Shown one piece after another: positions 1 to 7,685 of a stretch of DNA of 64,000 nucleotides. A program made the translations under genes and the position numbers. The stretch is from CAIKXD01 sp035439485. Its GTDB lineage: Bacteria; Bacteroidota; Bacteroidia; UBA4408. The notes below the pieces were generated by a model. It had not been told where the DNA came from, did no database searches, and was given only the letters and a program-made list of their open reading frames with translations. The stretch lies in the NCBI GenBank assembly GCA_035439485.1, contig DAORKI010000001.1, forward strand, positions 77,044 through 141,043, given 5' to 3'. How positions within the stretch are numbered: position 1 is the first letter of the stretch; every line of letters begins with the position of its first letter.

Positions 1-1
1 T

Positions 2-538
2 AAAAAGTTACATCAAGTGCATCGTAATGATTTTTGGCTTGGTTTACTATACACTCAACTTGGTATTACTAGTGCAAATATTTTTAAAACCAGTTCAGTA
101 AAATCAGCAGGAGCTTTTGATGTAACATTAAAAAGTAGTCAAGAGTATGCCTTAATGTTTAGTATTATGCGCTTAAGCGGCAAAGTTTGCGCTGATGCAA
201 GAGCCTTAACCATAGTAAGAGATAGAAAAGGAGGCTCAATTACGCAACAAAACGTAGCCGAGAATTTGGAACGATACCTCCATCTTAGAATAAGAATCTT
301 AAAATATTTGGAAGAAAATGTAGATAAAAGCAAAATGCAGCCATATTATCAGGCTTTGTTTGATGCTATAAGAGTTTTGTATAAACATAATAAAGATGCA
401 TCCATTAAAGCATTTAAGGAAAATTTGCCTAAAAGCTTTAAACCAACTTCAAGCGCTGCCACAACTGCAAGCTACTGCCTACTTTTTAGAATATTTGGCT
501 TTGAAAACACTGAAAAAATAAAGTCGGCAGTAAAATAA
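2..538 (+). CDS. Probable family 2 glycosyltransferase, C-terminal part (5' truncated by window)
   Basis: The frame is open from base 2 with no stop, so the gene begins upstream of the window; the GTG at 17 is only an internal codon. The visible ~178 residues contain a segment (NIFKTSSVKSAGAFD followed by SSQEYALMFSIMR) that resembles the acceptor-side region of GT-A family 2 glycosyltransferases, where a description of the new 'I' or 'A' subject is followed by an acidic D/E-x-E/D-L motif. After it comes a helical tail of about 90 residues without recognised motifs. The nucleotide-sugar-binding half is missing from view, so the family call is an inference from this one segment. It ends about 45 bp before thiL, which has its own promoter-like element. 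Confidence 0.5.
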   Translation, partial: KKLHQVHRNDFWLGLLYTQLGITSANIFKTSSVKSAGAFDVTLKSSQEYALMFSIMRLSGKVCADARALTIVRDRKGGSITQQNVAENLERYLHLRIRILKYLEENVDKSKMQPYYQALFDAIRVLYKHNKDASIKAFKENLPKSFKPTSSAATTASYCLLFRIFGFENTEKIKSAVK

Positions 539-553
539 AACAGTCATATTTGA

Positions 554-561
554 TAACTTTG
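554..561 (+). promoter_or_regulatory. Bacteroidota -7 promoter element for thiL
   Basis: TAACTTTG matches the Bacteroidota -7 consensus TAnnTTTG and lies 22 bp before the ATG at 584. No clear -33 TTTG was seen. Confidence 0.5.
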
Positions 562-583
562 CAATTTAATTAATATATTAAAT

Positions 584-1657
584 ATGCAAGACAATTCCAT
601 ACCAAGAACCGAATTGGAAAAATTAGGGGAGTTTGGGCTAATAAATTTTCTCACAAAAAATATTGTACATAAACAAAGCAGCACAATAAAGGGCGTTGGT
701 GATGATGCAGCTGTATTGATGTTTGATAGTAATAAAAAATGTATAGTTACCACAGACATGTTGGTAGAAAAGGTTCACTTTGATTTGTCATATGTACCAT
801 TAAAACATTTAGGTTATAAGTCGGTAATGGTGAATGTTTCTGACTTAGCAGCTATGAATGCCATCCCTCGACAAATAACTGTTTCAATAGCTATTAGTAA
901 TCGTTTTTCTTTAGAAGCTATTGATGAATTATACCAAGGAATTTATTTGGCTTGTGAAAAATATGGTATTGATTTAATAGGCGGTGATACAACTTCTTCA
1001 ACTTCAGGTTTAATAATTAGTATTACGGCTATTGGAGAGGCTCCAGAAGAAAATATTGTATATAGAAGTGGTGCAAAAGAGAATGATTTAATAGTAGTTA
1101 GTGGAGATTTGGGTGCTGCTTATGTTGGATTACAATTGTTGGAGCGAGAAAAGGATGTTTATTTAAGTTCAAATAAGCAAGTACAACCAGATTTAGAAGG
1201 TCATGATTATATATTAGAAAGACAATTAAAACCAGAAGCTAGGATAGATATTAATGAATTGCTTACAAAATTAGAAGTTGTTCCAAGCGCCATGATAGAT
1301 ATTTCGGATGGATTGTCATCAGAAATGTTACATGTGTGTAAGGCTTCGGGAAAGGGCTGCAAAATTTATGAAGAGAAGATTCCTATTGATCCAACAACAT
1401 ATAATACTGCACGAGAATTTAATCTAGATCCAACAGTATGTGCTTTAAATGGCGGTGAAGATTATGAATTGTTATTTACCATTGATTTAAAAGATTATGA
1501 CAAAATAAAGGGCAATCCTAACTTTACAGTAATAGGTCATATTACCGAAGAAGCCCAAGGATGCAATTTAATTACTAAATCGGGAGCAGTTTATCCTTTA
1601 ACAGCCCAAGGTTGGAATGCATTGCAAGATGTTGAAGAAGAAAGACCAGAGGAGTAA
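584..1657 (+). CDS. thiL: Thiamine-monophosphate kinase
   Basis: ThiL phosphorylates thiamine monophosphate to thiamine diphosphate with ATP, the last step of cofactor synthesis, in the cytosol. The 357 residues show the family's landmarks in order: GVGDDAAVL at residues 37-45 (Mg/ATP-binding acidic pair D40-D41), TTDMLVEKVHFDL at about 57-69, a VSDLAAMNA segment near 87-95, a GGDTT loop near 142, an IDISDGLSSE motif and GGEDYELLFT in the C-terminal half. These are characteristic of the PurM/ThiL superfamily and of ThiL specifically. The start at 584 follows a promoter-like element, and the length is typical for Bacteroidota. The gene is convergent with murA, only 4 bp apart. No other thiamine gene is nearby. 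Confidence 0.95.
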   Translation: MQDNSIPRTELEKLGEFGLINFLTKNIVHKQSSTIKGVGDDAAVLMFDSNKKCIVTTDMLVEKVHFDLSYVPLKHLGYKSVMVNVSDLAAMNAIPRQITVSIAISNRFSLEAIDELYQGIYLACEKYGIDLIGGDTTSSTSGLIISITAIGEAPEENIVYRSGAKENDLIVVSGDLGAAYVGLQLLEREKDVYLSSNKQVQPDLEGHDYILERQLKPEARIDINELLTKLEVVPSAMIDISDGLSSEMLHVCKASGKGCKIYEEKIPIDPTTYNTAREFNLDPTVCALNGGEDYELLFTIDLKDYDKIKGNPNFTVIGHITEEAQGCNLITKSGAVYPLTAQGWNALQDVEEERPEE

Positions 1658-1661
1658 TTAT

Positions 1662-2969
1662 CTAGTTTACTCTTTTAATTTTAGCTCCAATAGCGTTTAG
1701 TCTTTCATCAATTCTTTGGTATCCTCTATCGATTTGCTCAATATTATCAATAACACTTTTACCTTCGGCACTCATTGCGGCAATTAAAAGGGCTACACCG
1801 GCTCTAATATCAGGCGATGTCATGGAAATTCCTTTTAAAGCATGATGATGATTTAAACCTATAACTGTGGCACGGTGTGGGTCACATAAAATAATTTGTG
1901 CACCCATATCAATTAATTTATCTACAAAAAACAATCTGCTTTCAAACATTTTTTGATGAATAAGTACGCTTCCCTTTGCTTGAGTTGCTACTACAAGAGC
2001 TATACTTAATAAATCAGGCGTAAAACCAGGCCAAATCGCATCAGCTAATGTCATAATCGAGCCATCAATAAAGGTATCAATTTCGTAGGAATCTTGAGAA
2101 GGGATAAATAAATCATCGCCTCGTAATTCCATTTTTACACCCAATTTTCTAAAAACGTCCGGAATAACACCCAATTCATTGTAAGCTACATTTTTGATGG
2201 TAATTTCAGATTGAGTCATAGCGGCCAAACCAATAAAACTGCCTATTTCAATCATATCGGGTAACATGCGATGCGTTGTGCCGCCCAAGTATTCAACACC
2301 TTCAATGCTCAATAAGTTACTCCCAATACCAGTAATTTTAGCACCCATTCTGTTTAACATTTTACAAAGCTGTTGTATGTAAGGTTCGCAAGCGGCATTG
2401 TAAATTGTGGTGGTACCTTTAGCCATAACTGCAGCCATAATAATATTAGCAGTACCTGTTACTGAGGCTTCATCGAGTAACATGTAACAACCTTGTAAAT
2501 TGCTGGCTTCTACTTTGTAAAAACTATCATTTTCATCATATTCAAATTTGGCACCAAGGTTTTGAAAACCAATAAAATGAGTATCGAGTCTTCTTCTACC
2601 AATTTTATCGCCACCAGGGCGTGGTATATAACCTTTCCCAAATCGACTCAGCAATGGGCCAACAATCATGATTGATCCTCTTAAAGCAGCACCTTTCTTT
2701 TTAAATTCAGGACTATTGAGGTAATCCACATTCACTTCATCGGCCTCAAAAGTGTATTCTTCATATCCAGATTTTTCAACTTTAACGCCAAGAGCTTTAA
2801 GTAAATCAATCAGTTTATTAACATCAACTATATCGGGAATGTTGCTAATAGTTACTTTTTCAGGAGTCAATAGCACTGCACATAAAATTTGCAAAGCTTC
2901 ATTTTTTGCACCTTGTGGAACAATTTCACCTTTAAGACGAGTACCGCCTATCACTTCAAATGTGGCCAT
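1662..2969 (-). CDS. murA: UDP-N-acetylglucosamine 1-carboxyvinyltransferase (Asp-type active site)
   Basis: MurA transfers enolpyruvate from PEP to UDP-GlcNAc, the first committed step of peptidoglycan synthesis. The 435-residue protein has the EPSP synthase-like fold signature, with K22-N23 in the N-terminal PQGAKNEA segment at exactly the position of the essential pair in Escherichia coli. The catalytic-loop motif reads PRPGGDKIGRRRLDTH. The residue equivalent to E. coli Cys115 is Asp121 (codon at 2607-2609), not Cys. Asp at this site is known from Mycobacterium, Chlamydia and Borrelia MurA, where it keeps activity but prevents covalent fosfomycin modification. The gene stands alone, convergent with thiL and divergent from the small secreted protein at 3139. 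A near-consensus -7 element (one mismatch, 2994-3001 on the minus strand) precedes the ATG. Confidence 0.95.
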   Translation of the reverse strand: MATFEVIGGTRLKGEIVPQGAKNEALQILCAVLLTPEKVTISNIPDIVDVNKLIDLLKALGVKVEKSGYEEYTFEADEVNVDYLNSPEFKKKGAALRGSIMIVGPLLSRFGKGYIPRPGGDKIGRRRLDTHFIGFQNLGAKFEYDENDSFYKVEASNLQGCYMLLDEASVTGTANIIMAAVMAKGTTTIYNAACEPYIQQLCKMLNRMGAKITGIGSNLLSIEGVEYLGGTTHRMLPDMIEIGSFIGLAAMTQSEITIKNVAYNELGVIPDVFRKLGVKMELRGDDLFIPSQDSYEIDTFIDGSIMTLADAIWPGFTPDLLSIALVVATQAKGSVLIHQKMFESRLFFVDKLIDMGAQIILCDPHRATVIGLNHHHALKGISMTSPDIRAGVALLIAAMSAEGKSVIDNIEQIDRGYQRIDERLNAIGAKIKRVN

Positions 2970-3114
2970 AATAAAAATACATTAAGTATGCTACAAAGTT
3001 TCAATAATATCTGCAAAGGCCGTTTCATCACTAAAAATATTGTTAACTATTCATTGTGGATTTTTACAAAAAATATTTTAACAGTTTCTTGCTGTTTATA
3101 ATGAATTAAAATAG

Positions 3115-3122
3115 TACTTTTG
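3115..3122 (+). promoter_or_regulatory. -7 promoter element ahead of the small secreted protein
   Basis: TACTTTTG matches TAnnTTTG, 16 bp upstream of the TTG start at 3139; a TTG at 3089-3091 could serve as the -33 element. Confidence 0.45.
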
Positions 3123-3138
3123 TGGCTCAATTTGTTAC

Positions 3139-3483
3139 TTGAAAAAAGCTATTTCACATATTTTATTGTTTTCGTTTGTGTTTCAAATAGGTCATTCTAT
3201 GGCTATTGGGAATGTGATACACAAAATATTTTATGAAATAAGTTCGTTTTATAGCGATGAATGTGACTTAAACTTTTTTGATTTTGTTTTTAAAGATGTG
3301 GTTTGTAATTCAACACAAAGTGAAAAGCAAGAGCAAAAAGGTATGGATAATGATTTAATTTGCTCAAGCTTTGAAGAAAATGCATTATCAATTGAACATG
3401 CAAGTGATAATAATTTGTATTTGCTGCTTTCAGCATTGCTACCTTCTGGATTTTATTTTTCGCTAATTCAGCCTCCAGACTAA
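3139..3483 (+). CDS. Small secreted or membrane-anchored protein of unknown function
   Basis: I do not recognise this 114-residue protein. It begins with a TTG codon placed just after a promoter-like element, and the first ~22 residues (two lysines then ILLFSFVFQIG) look like an export signal. The middle is acidic and hydrophilic with two cysteines. The C-terminus is hydrophobic (YLLLSALLPSGFYFSLI) and finishes with QPPD. A short exported protein with a hydrophobic Pro-Pro end as the first gene of a transcript is seen in some Bacteroidota loci, but I cannot tie it to a function here. A strong stem-loop terminator follows at 3556-3635, so it is probably transcribed on its own. Confidence 0.55.
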   Translation: MKKAISHILLFSFVFQIGHSMAIGNVIHKIFYEISSFYSDECDLNFFDFVFKDVVCNSTQSEKQEQKGMDNDLICSSFEENALSIEHASDNNLYLLLSALLPSGFYFSLIQPPD

Positions 3484-3555
3484 ATCAATCAAACTTTATT
3501 GAAGAACAATTAAATTTTCCAACTGGAAATTTAATTATTTATTACATTGATATTA

Positions 3556-3635
3556 CCCGGATGTTTCTGTGGTGGATAATTAAAGGGCAGGTTTTGAGTT
3601 TTCCTGCCCTTTCATCCGGGGTTTTTGTTTTTTTC
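3556..3635 (+). terminator. Nested stem-loop with T-rich tail
   Basis: An inner 10-bp perfect stem (3582-3591 with 3603-3612, core GGGCAGG/CCTGCCC) sits inside an outer 8-bp perfect stem (3556-3563 with 3613-3620, CCCGGATG/CATCCGGG). The right arm is continuous (18 nt) while the left arm is interrupted by an 18-nt bulge. A T-rich tail (3621-3635) follows. This is an intrinsic terminator for the small gene at 3139, with an unusually elaborate outer arm. Confidence 0.75.
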
Positions 3636-3636
3636 T

Positions 3637-3644
3637 TATCTTTG
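3637..3644 (+). promoter_or_regulatory. -7 promoter element for the M1 peptidase gene
   Basis: TATCTTTG matches TAnnTTTG directly after the terminator. It places the transcription start near 3650 and so favours the ATG at 3662 over the in-frame GTG at 3644, which lies inside the promoter. Confidence 0.55.
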
Positions 3645-3661
3645 TGCTCTACAACATTCTT

Positions 3662-5602
3662 ATGAAACTTTTCGTTTCTGTTATATTGAGCAGCCTTATT
3701 TATTCGAATTTTTTGTACGCTCAGTTAAGTGATTTGATGTTAATATCAAAAACTGAAAAAGCATATCATTCGAATAGTCAAAAACAGTCATCAGCAATAT
3801 TGCCAAATAATTACGATTTGAAATATTGCCGTTTTAATTGGGAAATAAATCCTTCCATAAAATATGTACAAGGCAATGTATATTACTTATTTTTTCATAG
3901 CGATAGCTTGAGTTCTTTTAAGCTTGAACTGAGTGATAGTTTGGTAGCAGACAGTGTTAAAATGAATGGAATTTTATTAAACTTTAATCACTTTGGGGGT
4001 ATTTTATCAGTAAATTTTAGTTCATACTTATTAGCTAACCAATATGACTCAATTAGGGTATATTATCATGGTGTGCCTCCAGAAACAGGCTTTGGTTCAT
4101 TTGCTGCAGAAACACATGGACCAAACAATGTACCTGTTTTATGGACACTTTCGGAACCATATGGTTCAAAAGATTGGTGGCCAGCTAAACAAGATTTGAA
4201 TGATAAAATTGATTCAATAGATGTATTTGTGAAGGCGCCTAACATATACAAAGTAGCCTCAAACGGTGTTTTAATAAATGAGGTCACGATTGGAGTGGAT
4301 AAAATAACTCATTGGAAACATCAATATCCAATTGCTGCTTATTTAATTGCCATAGCTGTTTCAGATTACTCCGTCTTTACCAATCAAGCTCAATTAAGTA
4401 CAGGCAATCTAGATGTAATTAATTATGTTTATAATGAAGATTTGGCAATGGCACAAAATGCTGTTGGTGAAATGATAAATCATTTAAAATATTTCGACAG
4501 TTTGTTTATTCCTTATCCATTTATGAATGAAAAATATGGTCATGCGCAATTTAATTGGGGTGGGGGAATGGAGCATCAAACCATGAGTTTTGTTGGAGGC
4601 TTTACATACGAGTTGTTAGCTCATGAATTGGCACATCAGTGGTATGGAGATCATGTAACTTGTGGTTCATGGCAAGATTTATGGCTCAATGAAGGTTTTG
4701 CAACATACGCAACAGGACTTTGTTACGAGAGATTTTCACCCAATTTGTATTGGAAAATATGGAAATCTAATCAAGTTAATTTTATTACTTCATCGCCTGA
4801 TGGCTCAGTGTTTGTGGCTGATACAATGGATATTGCAAGACTATTTGATGCACGCTTAACCTACAGCAAAGCTGCAATGTTACTACATATGTTGCGATGG
4901 AAAATTGGAGATGACCATTTTTATACAGCATTACGCAACTACCAAAACAATCCTTTGTTGAGCTACAACTATGCACGGAACAATGATTTGAAAAACGAAC
5001 TTGAAATACAAAGTGGCCAAAATTTAGATGAGTTTTTCAATGATTGGTATTGGGGTGAAGGTTATCCATCTTACACTTTAAGTTATGACCAAAATAGCAG
5101 CAATTTGATTAGTTTTAGTTTATCACAATCTCAATCACATCCTTCAGTATCATTTTTTGAAATGCCTGTGCCAGTGCGCTTTAAGAATACAAGCCACGAT
5201 ACGCTCATGGTTTTTAATCATACATTTTCTGGACAAATTTTTAGTGTTCAATTAAATTTTAAGGTGGACAGTGTTATAATAGACCCTGATCATTGGATAG
5301 TTTGCAATCAAAATGTAGTAAGCGCTAGCGAGGAATTAAAATATGAATACGACCAAATTAATATTTATCCAAATCCAGTAAATAAAGTATTAGTATTGAA
5401 TTTTCAAAACATGAATATTAAGGATCTTATTACATGTCAAATATTAAGCAGTGATGGAAAAATAATTGAATGTAAACAACTAATTGAACAAAATAATGTA
5501 AATGAGGTTTTATTAGACGTAAGTGCACTTTCAAAAGGATTATATTATCTAAAAATGATGAGTACTACAGGTAATTTTACATCAAAATTTATCAAGCAAT
5601 AA
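3662..5602 (+). CDS. M1 family metallo-aminopeptidase with T9SS sorting domain
   Basis: A secreted zinc aminopeptidase predicted to remove N-terminal residues from extracellular peptides. The start at 3662 gives a clear signal peptide (MKLFVSVILSSLI...LYAQ). The gluzincin motif HELAH is at residues 321-325, followed 18 residues later by E344 in WLNEGFATY, completing the HEXXH-X18-E zinc site. The substrate-anchoring motif reads GGGMEHQT, a variant of the classical GAMEN with His for Asn. The N-terminal region (residues ~45-290) has the usual M1 beta-domain character (EPYGSKDWWPAKQD). The last ~75 residues (YPNPVNKVLVLNF... to KFIKQ) form a T9SS type A sorting domain, so export is through the outer membrane. 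The lipoprotein at 5614 follows 11 bp later. Confidence 0.9.
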   Translation: MKLFVSVILSSLIYSNFLYAQLSDLMLISKTEKAYHSNSQKQSSAILPNNYDLKYCRFNWEINPSIKYVQGNVYYLFFHSDSLSSFKLELSDSLVADSVKMNGILLNFNHFGGILSVNFSSYLLANQYDSIRVYYHGVPPETGFGSFAAETHGPNNVPVLWTLSEPYGSKDWWPAKQDLNDKIDSIDVFVKAPNIYKVASNGVLINEVTIGVDKITHWKHQYPIAAYLIAIAVSDYSVFTNQAQLSTGNLDVINYVYNEDLAMAQNAVGEMINHLKYFDSLFIPYPFMNEKYGHAQFNWGGGMEHQTMSFVGGFTYELLAHELAHQWYGDHVTCGSWQDLWLNEGFATYATGLCYERFSPNLYWKIWKSNQVNFITSSPDGSVFVADTMDIARLFDARLTYSKAAMLLHMLRWKIGDDHFYTALRNYQNNPLLSYNYARNNDLKNELEIQSGQNLDEFFNDWYWGEGYPSYTLSYDQNSSNLISFSLSQSQSHPSVSFFEMPVPVRFKNTSHDTLMVFNHTFSGQIFSVQLNFKVDSVIIDPDHWIVCNQNVVSASEELKYEYDQINIYPNPVNKVLVLNFQNMNIKDLITCQILSSDGKIIECKQLIEQNNVNEVLLDVSALSKGLYYLKMMSTTGNFTSKFIKQ

Positions 5603-5613
5603 AACATATTACT

Positions 5614-5997
5614 ATGAAAATTAAATTGGTTATTTTTTATACGTTTTTGGCAGTAGCAACCATATCATGTAAAAAAAATGGTACAGGAGGGGAAAATACA
5701 ATTGCTGCATTCCCTAAACATCATGGTGTTAGCATTCCTAATGCCACGGTGTATATAAAATATGGAGCAACTGAATTACCTGGCCAAAATGCTTCGGATT
5801 TTGATGATGCTAAAACAGCAGTGGTTGATGGGTCAAGTGCAGCACATGCGCATTTTGAAGGGTTGTTAAAAGGCGATTATTACATTTACTCCGTAGGCTT
5901 TGATTCCACAGTAAATGAAGTTGTTTCGGGAGGAATTGCGGTAAAAATAAAAAGCAAGTCGGGCGAGCAAGATGTTGAGGTTCCAATGACCGAATAA
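5614..5997 (+). CDS. Small lipoprotein of unknown function
   Basis: The 127-residue protein has a type II signal peptide with a lipobox ending at Cys19 (ATISCKK), so it should be lipidated. The mature part includes SIPNATVYIKYGATELPGQ and a SAAHAHFEGLLKGDYYIYSVGFD segment. The latter resembles a small beta-sandwich of the carboxypeptidase-regulatory/transthyretin-like kind (a turn with 'GxY...VGFD'), but that reading is tentative. It starts 11 bp after the M1 peptidase gene and is probably co-transcribed with it. The function is unknown. Confidence 0.75.
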   Translation: MKIKLVIFYTFLAVATISCKKNGTGGENTIAAFPKHHGVSIPNATVYIKYGATELPGQNASDFDDAKTAVVDGSSAAHAHFEGLLKGDYYIYSVGFDSTVNEVVSGGIAVKIKSKSGEQDVEVPMTE

Positions 5998-6069
5998 ATT
6001 AACTTTTGTTTGTTTATAATGATAATTTAAAATGATTACTTTTAAAAATAAAAATCTCATTTTTGTGGT

Positions 6070-6390
6070 ATGATAAGTGAAAGAGCAAACAGAATTATTA
6101 AAATCTTTAAAAATAAATACACCATAACCATAGTGTTTTTAATGACTTGGTTGATGTTTTTTGATCGATATGATTTTGTTACACAATACAAAACGGTGAA
6201 AGAACTTAAACAGTTAGAAGAGGAAAAGCTTTACTATGTAAATGAAATTGCAAAAAATGAGCAAGATTTAAAGCAATTGAAAGAAAACCCAATTTACCTA
6301 GAGCGATTTGCTCGTGAAAAGTATTTGATGAAACAGCCCAATGAAGATGTTTTTATCATATTGGATAATCGTACAAATACTATCAAGTAA
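6070..6390 (+). CDS. Septum formation initiator family protein (FtsB/DivIC-like)
   Basis: The 106-residue protein has the bitopic FtsB/DivIC layout: a short basic cytoplasmic N-terminus (residues 1-18), one membrane helix at about 19-36 (ITIVFLMTWLMFF), a periplasmic coiled coil at about 45-80 (KELKQLEEEKLYYVNEIAKN), and the family's distal PIYLERFAREKYLMKQPNEDVFII segment. Members join FtsL and FtsQ-type proteins in the divisome and help activate septal peptidoglycan synthesis. The gene is isolated from other division genes here. The assignment is to the family only, since FtsB and DivIC cannot be separated by sequence at this level. Confidence 0.88.
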   Translation: MISERANRIIKIFKNKYTITIVFLMTWLMFFDRYDFVTQYKTVKELKQLEEEKLYYVNEIAKNEQDLKQLKENPIYLERFAREKYLMKQPNEDVFIILDNRTNTIK

Positions 6391-6409
6391 AATCAAATCA
6401 AATCAAACT

Positions 6410-7618
6410 TTGAATACGGCAACAATTACTAAACCACACCATAAGAAGGCAAACTTTTTAACATGGCAATGTGCGTTTTCTGGTCAATATGAAATAGAAG
6501 TGTATACCTCTGTTAATGATTTGAAAGAAGAATGGGAAAAGTTTGCTAAAAAATATGAGCATCAATTTCAAATTGAAAACATTGGCATAGCAGAAATATC
6601 GGGACTTATAGATTTTTCATACTATTATGTTTCGGTAAAGGAGAATAGCGAAATTGTGGCCTTATTTTATTTTCAAAGCTTAATCATACGAAAGGAATAC
6701 TATCCTAACTTTTCCAATCTTTCCTTTGCTGCAAAGAATTTATATTGCATTATTTCAGCCAATAATTACAATTTATTGGTGAATGGACATTTATTTAGCA
6801 TGGATGTGCCAGGCATTGTTGTTAGAAATGACTGGAGAAATGAAAGTGATTTGGCTAAGGTTTTTGATAAAGTAATCTCAAAAGTTAAGCGTGCTTGCGA
6901 TAGCAGTATTTTAATTGTTAAAGATGCACATCCTTTATTGAAGAAGGAGTTGCAAATTCTTAAGAATAAATACAAACTTATGCCTGATGATGTGCTCATG
7001 GAAATGCAAATTCCTAAAGAGTGGCAAAGTATTGATGATTATATAAACGCCCTAAGTAAAAAGTATGCTGTTAGGTCGAAAAAAATAGAAGAAAGTACTT
7101 CGCATTTTGTGATTAAAGAATTAACGGCATCTGAGATTTTACAGCATGAAAGTACACTTCATAAATTGTATTTAAATGTAATTTCAAGGAGTTCATTTAA
7201 AATGGGAGTTTTAAATATGCGTTATTTTTCTAAAATGAAAGAAGTGTTGCAAGACAATTTTACATTTAAAATTTGGAAACTAGATGATGAAATTGTTGGC
7301 TTTACAAGTTATGTATGTTTAGAAAATCATATGGAATTGCATTATATTGGGATTGATTATAAAATAAACAAAAGTCATCACCTATATCAATGTATGCTAC
7401 AAACTGGTATTAAAGATGCAATTTTTAAAAAACAATCGGTATTAAGAATGGGCCGTACTGCCTATGAAGCTAAAGCAATAGCTGGTGCAAAACCTATAGT
7501 AAAGAGCAATTTTTTTCAGATCAGCAATCCAATTTTGAAAATAGGCTATAAATACTCTGCAGATTATTTTATTGCCGAAAATAGCACCAATTGGCAGGTT
7601 AGAAATCCTTTCAAGTAA
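6410..7618 (+). CDS. GNAT-fold (FemAB-like) acyltransferase family protein
   Basis: A protein of about 402 residues if started at the TTG at 6410. The in-frame ATG at 6341 would add 23 residues that overlap the end of the FtsB-like gene, so the later start is preferred. The C-terminal third has a GNAT-like progression: a strand pair FTFKIWKLDDEIVGFTSYVCLE, MELHYIGIDYKINKSHHLYQCMLQTGIKDAIFK (acetyl-CoA-loop region), then VLRMGRTAYEAKAIAGA, which resembles the 'GRT..E.K...GA' signature of FemX/'peptidogalycan biosynthesis' acyltransferase relatives. The N-terminal two thirds are not recognised. No signal peptide is seen, so it should be cytosolic. The substrate is unknown. Confidence 0.6.
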   Translation: MNTATITKPHHKKANFLTWQCAFSGQYEIEVYTSVNDLKEEWEKFAKKYEHQFQIENIGIAEISGLIDFSYYYVSVKENSEIVALFYFQSLIIRKEYYPNFSNLSFAAKNLYCIISANNYNLLVNGHLFSMDVPGIVVRNDWRNESDLAKVFDKVISKVKRACDSSILIVKDAHPLLKKELQILKNKYKLMPDDVLMEMQIPKEWQSIDDYINALSKKYAVRSKKIEESTSHFVIKELTASEILQHESTLHKLYLNVISRSSFKMGVLNMRYFSKMKEVLQDNFTFKIWKLDDEIVGFTSYVCLENHMELHYIGIDYKINKSHHLYQCMLQTGIKDAIFKKQSVLRMGRTAYEAKAIAGAKPIVKSNFFQISNPILKIGYKYSADYFIAENSTNWQVRNPFK

Positions 7619-7657
7619 ATTATATTAATTAATATAAGGCAAATCAAAAATGCCTTA

Positions 7658-7665
7658 TACCTTTG
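7658..7665 (+). promoter_or_regulatory. -7 promoter element for the MMPL/RND transporter gene
   Basis: TACCTTTG matches TAnnTTTG. It lies downstream of the first in-frame ATG (7650) and 20 bp before the ATG at 7686, so it argues that translation starts at 7686. Confidence 0.55.
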
Positions 7666-7685
7666 TGATCAAAACAATTAATTTC

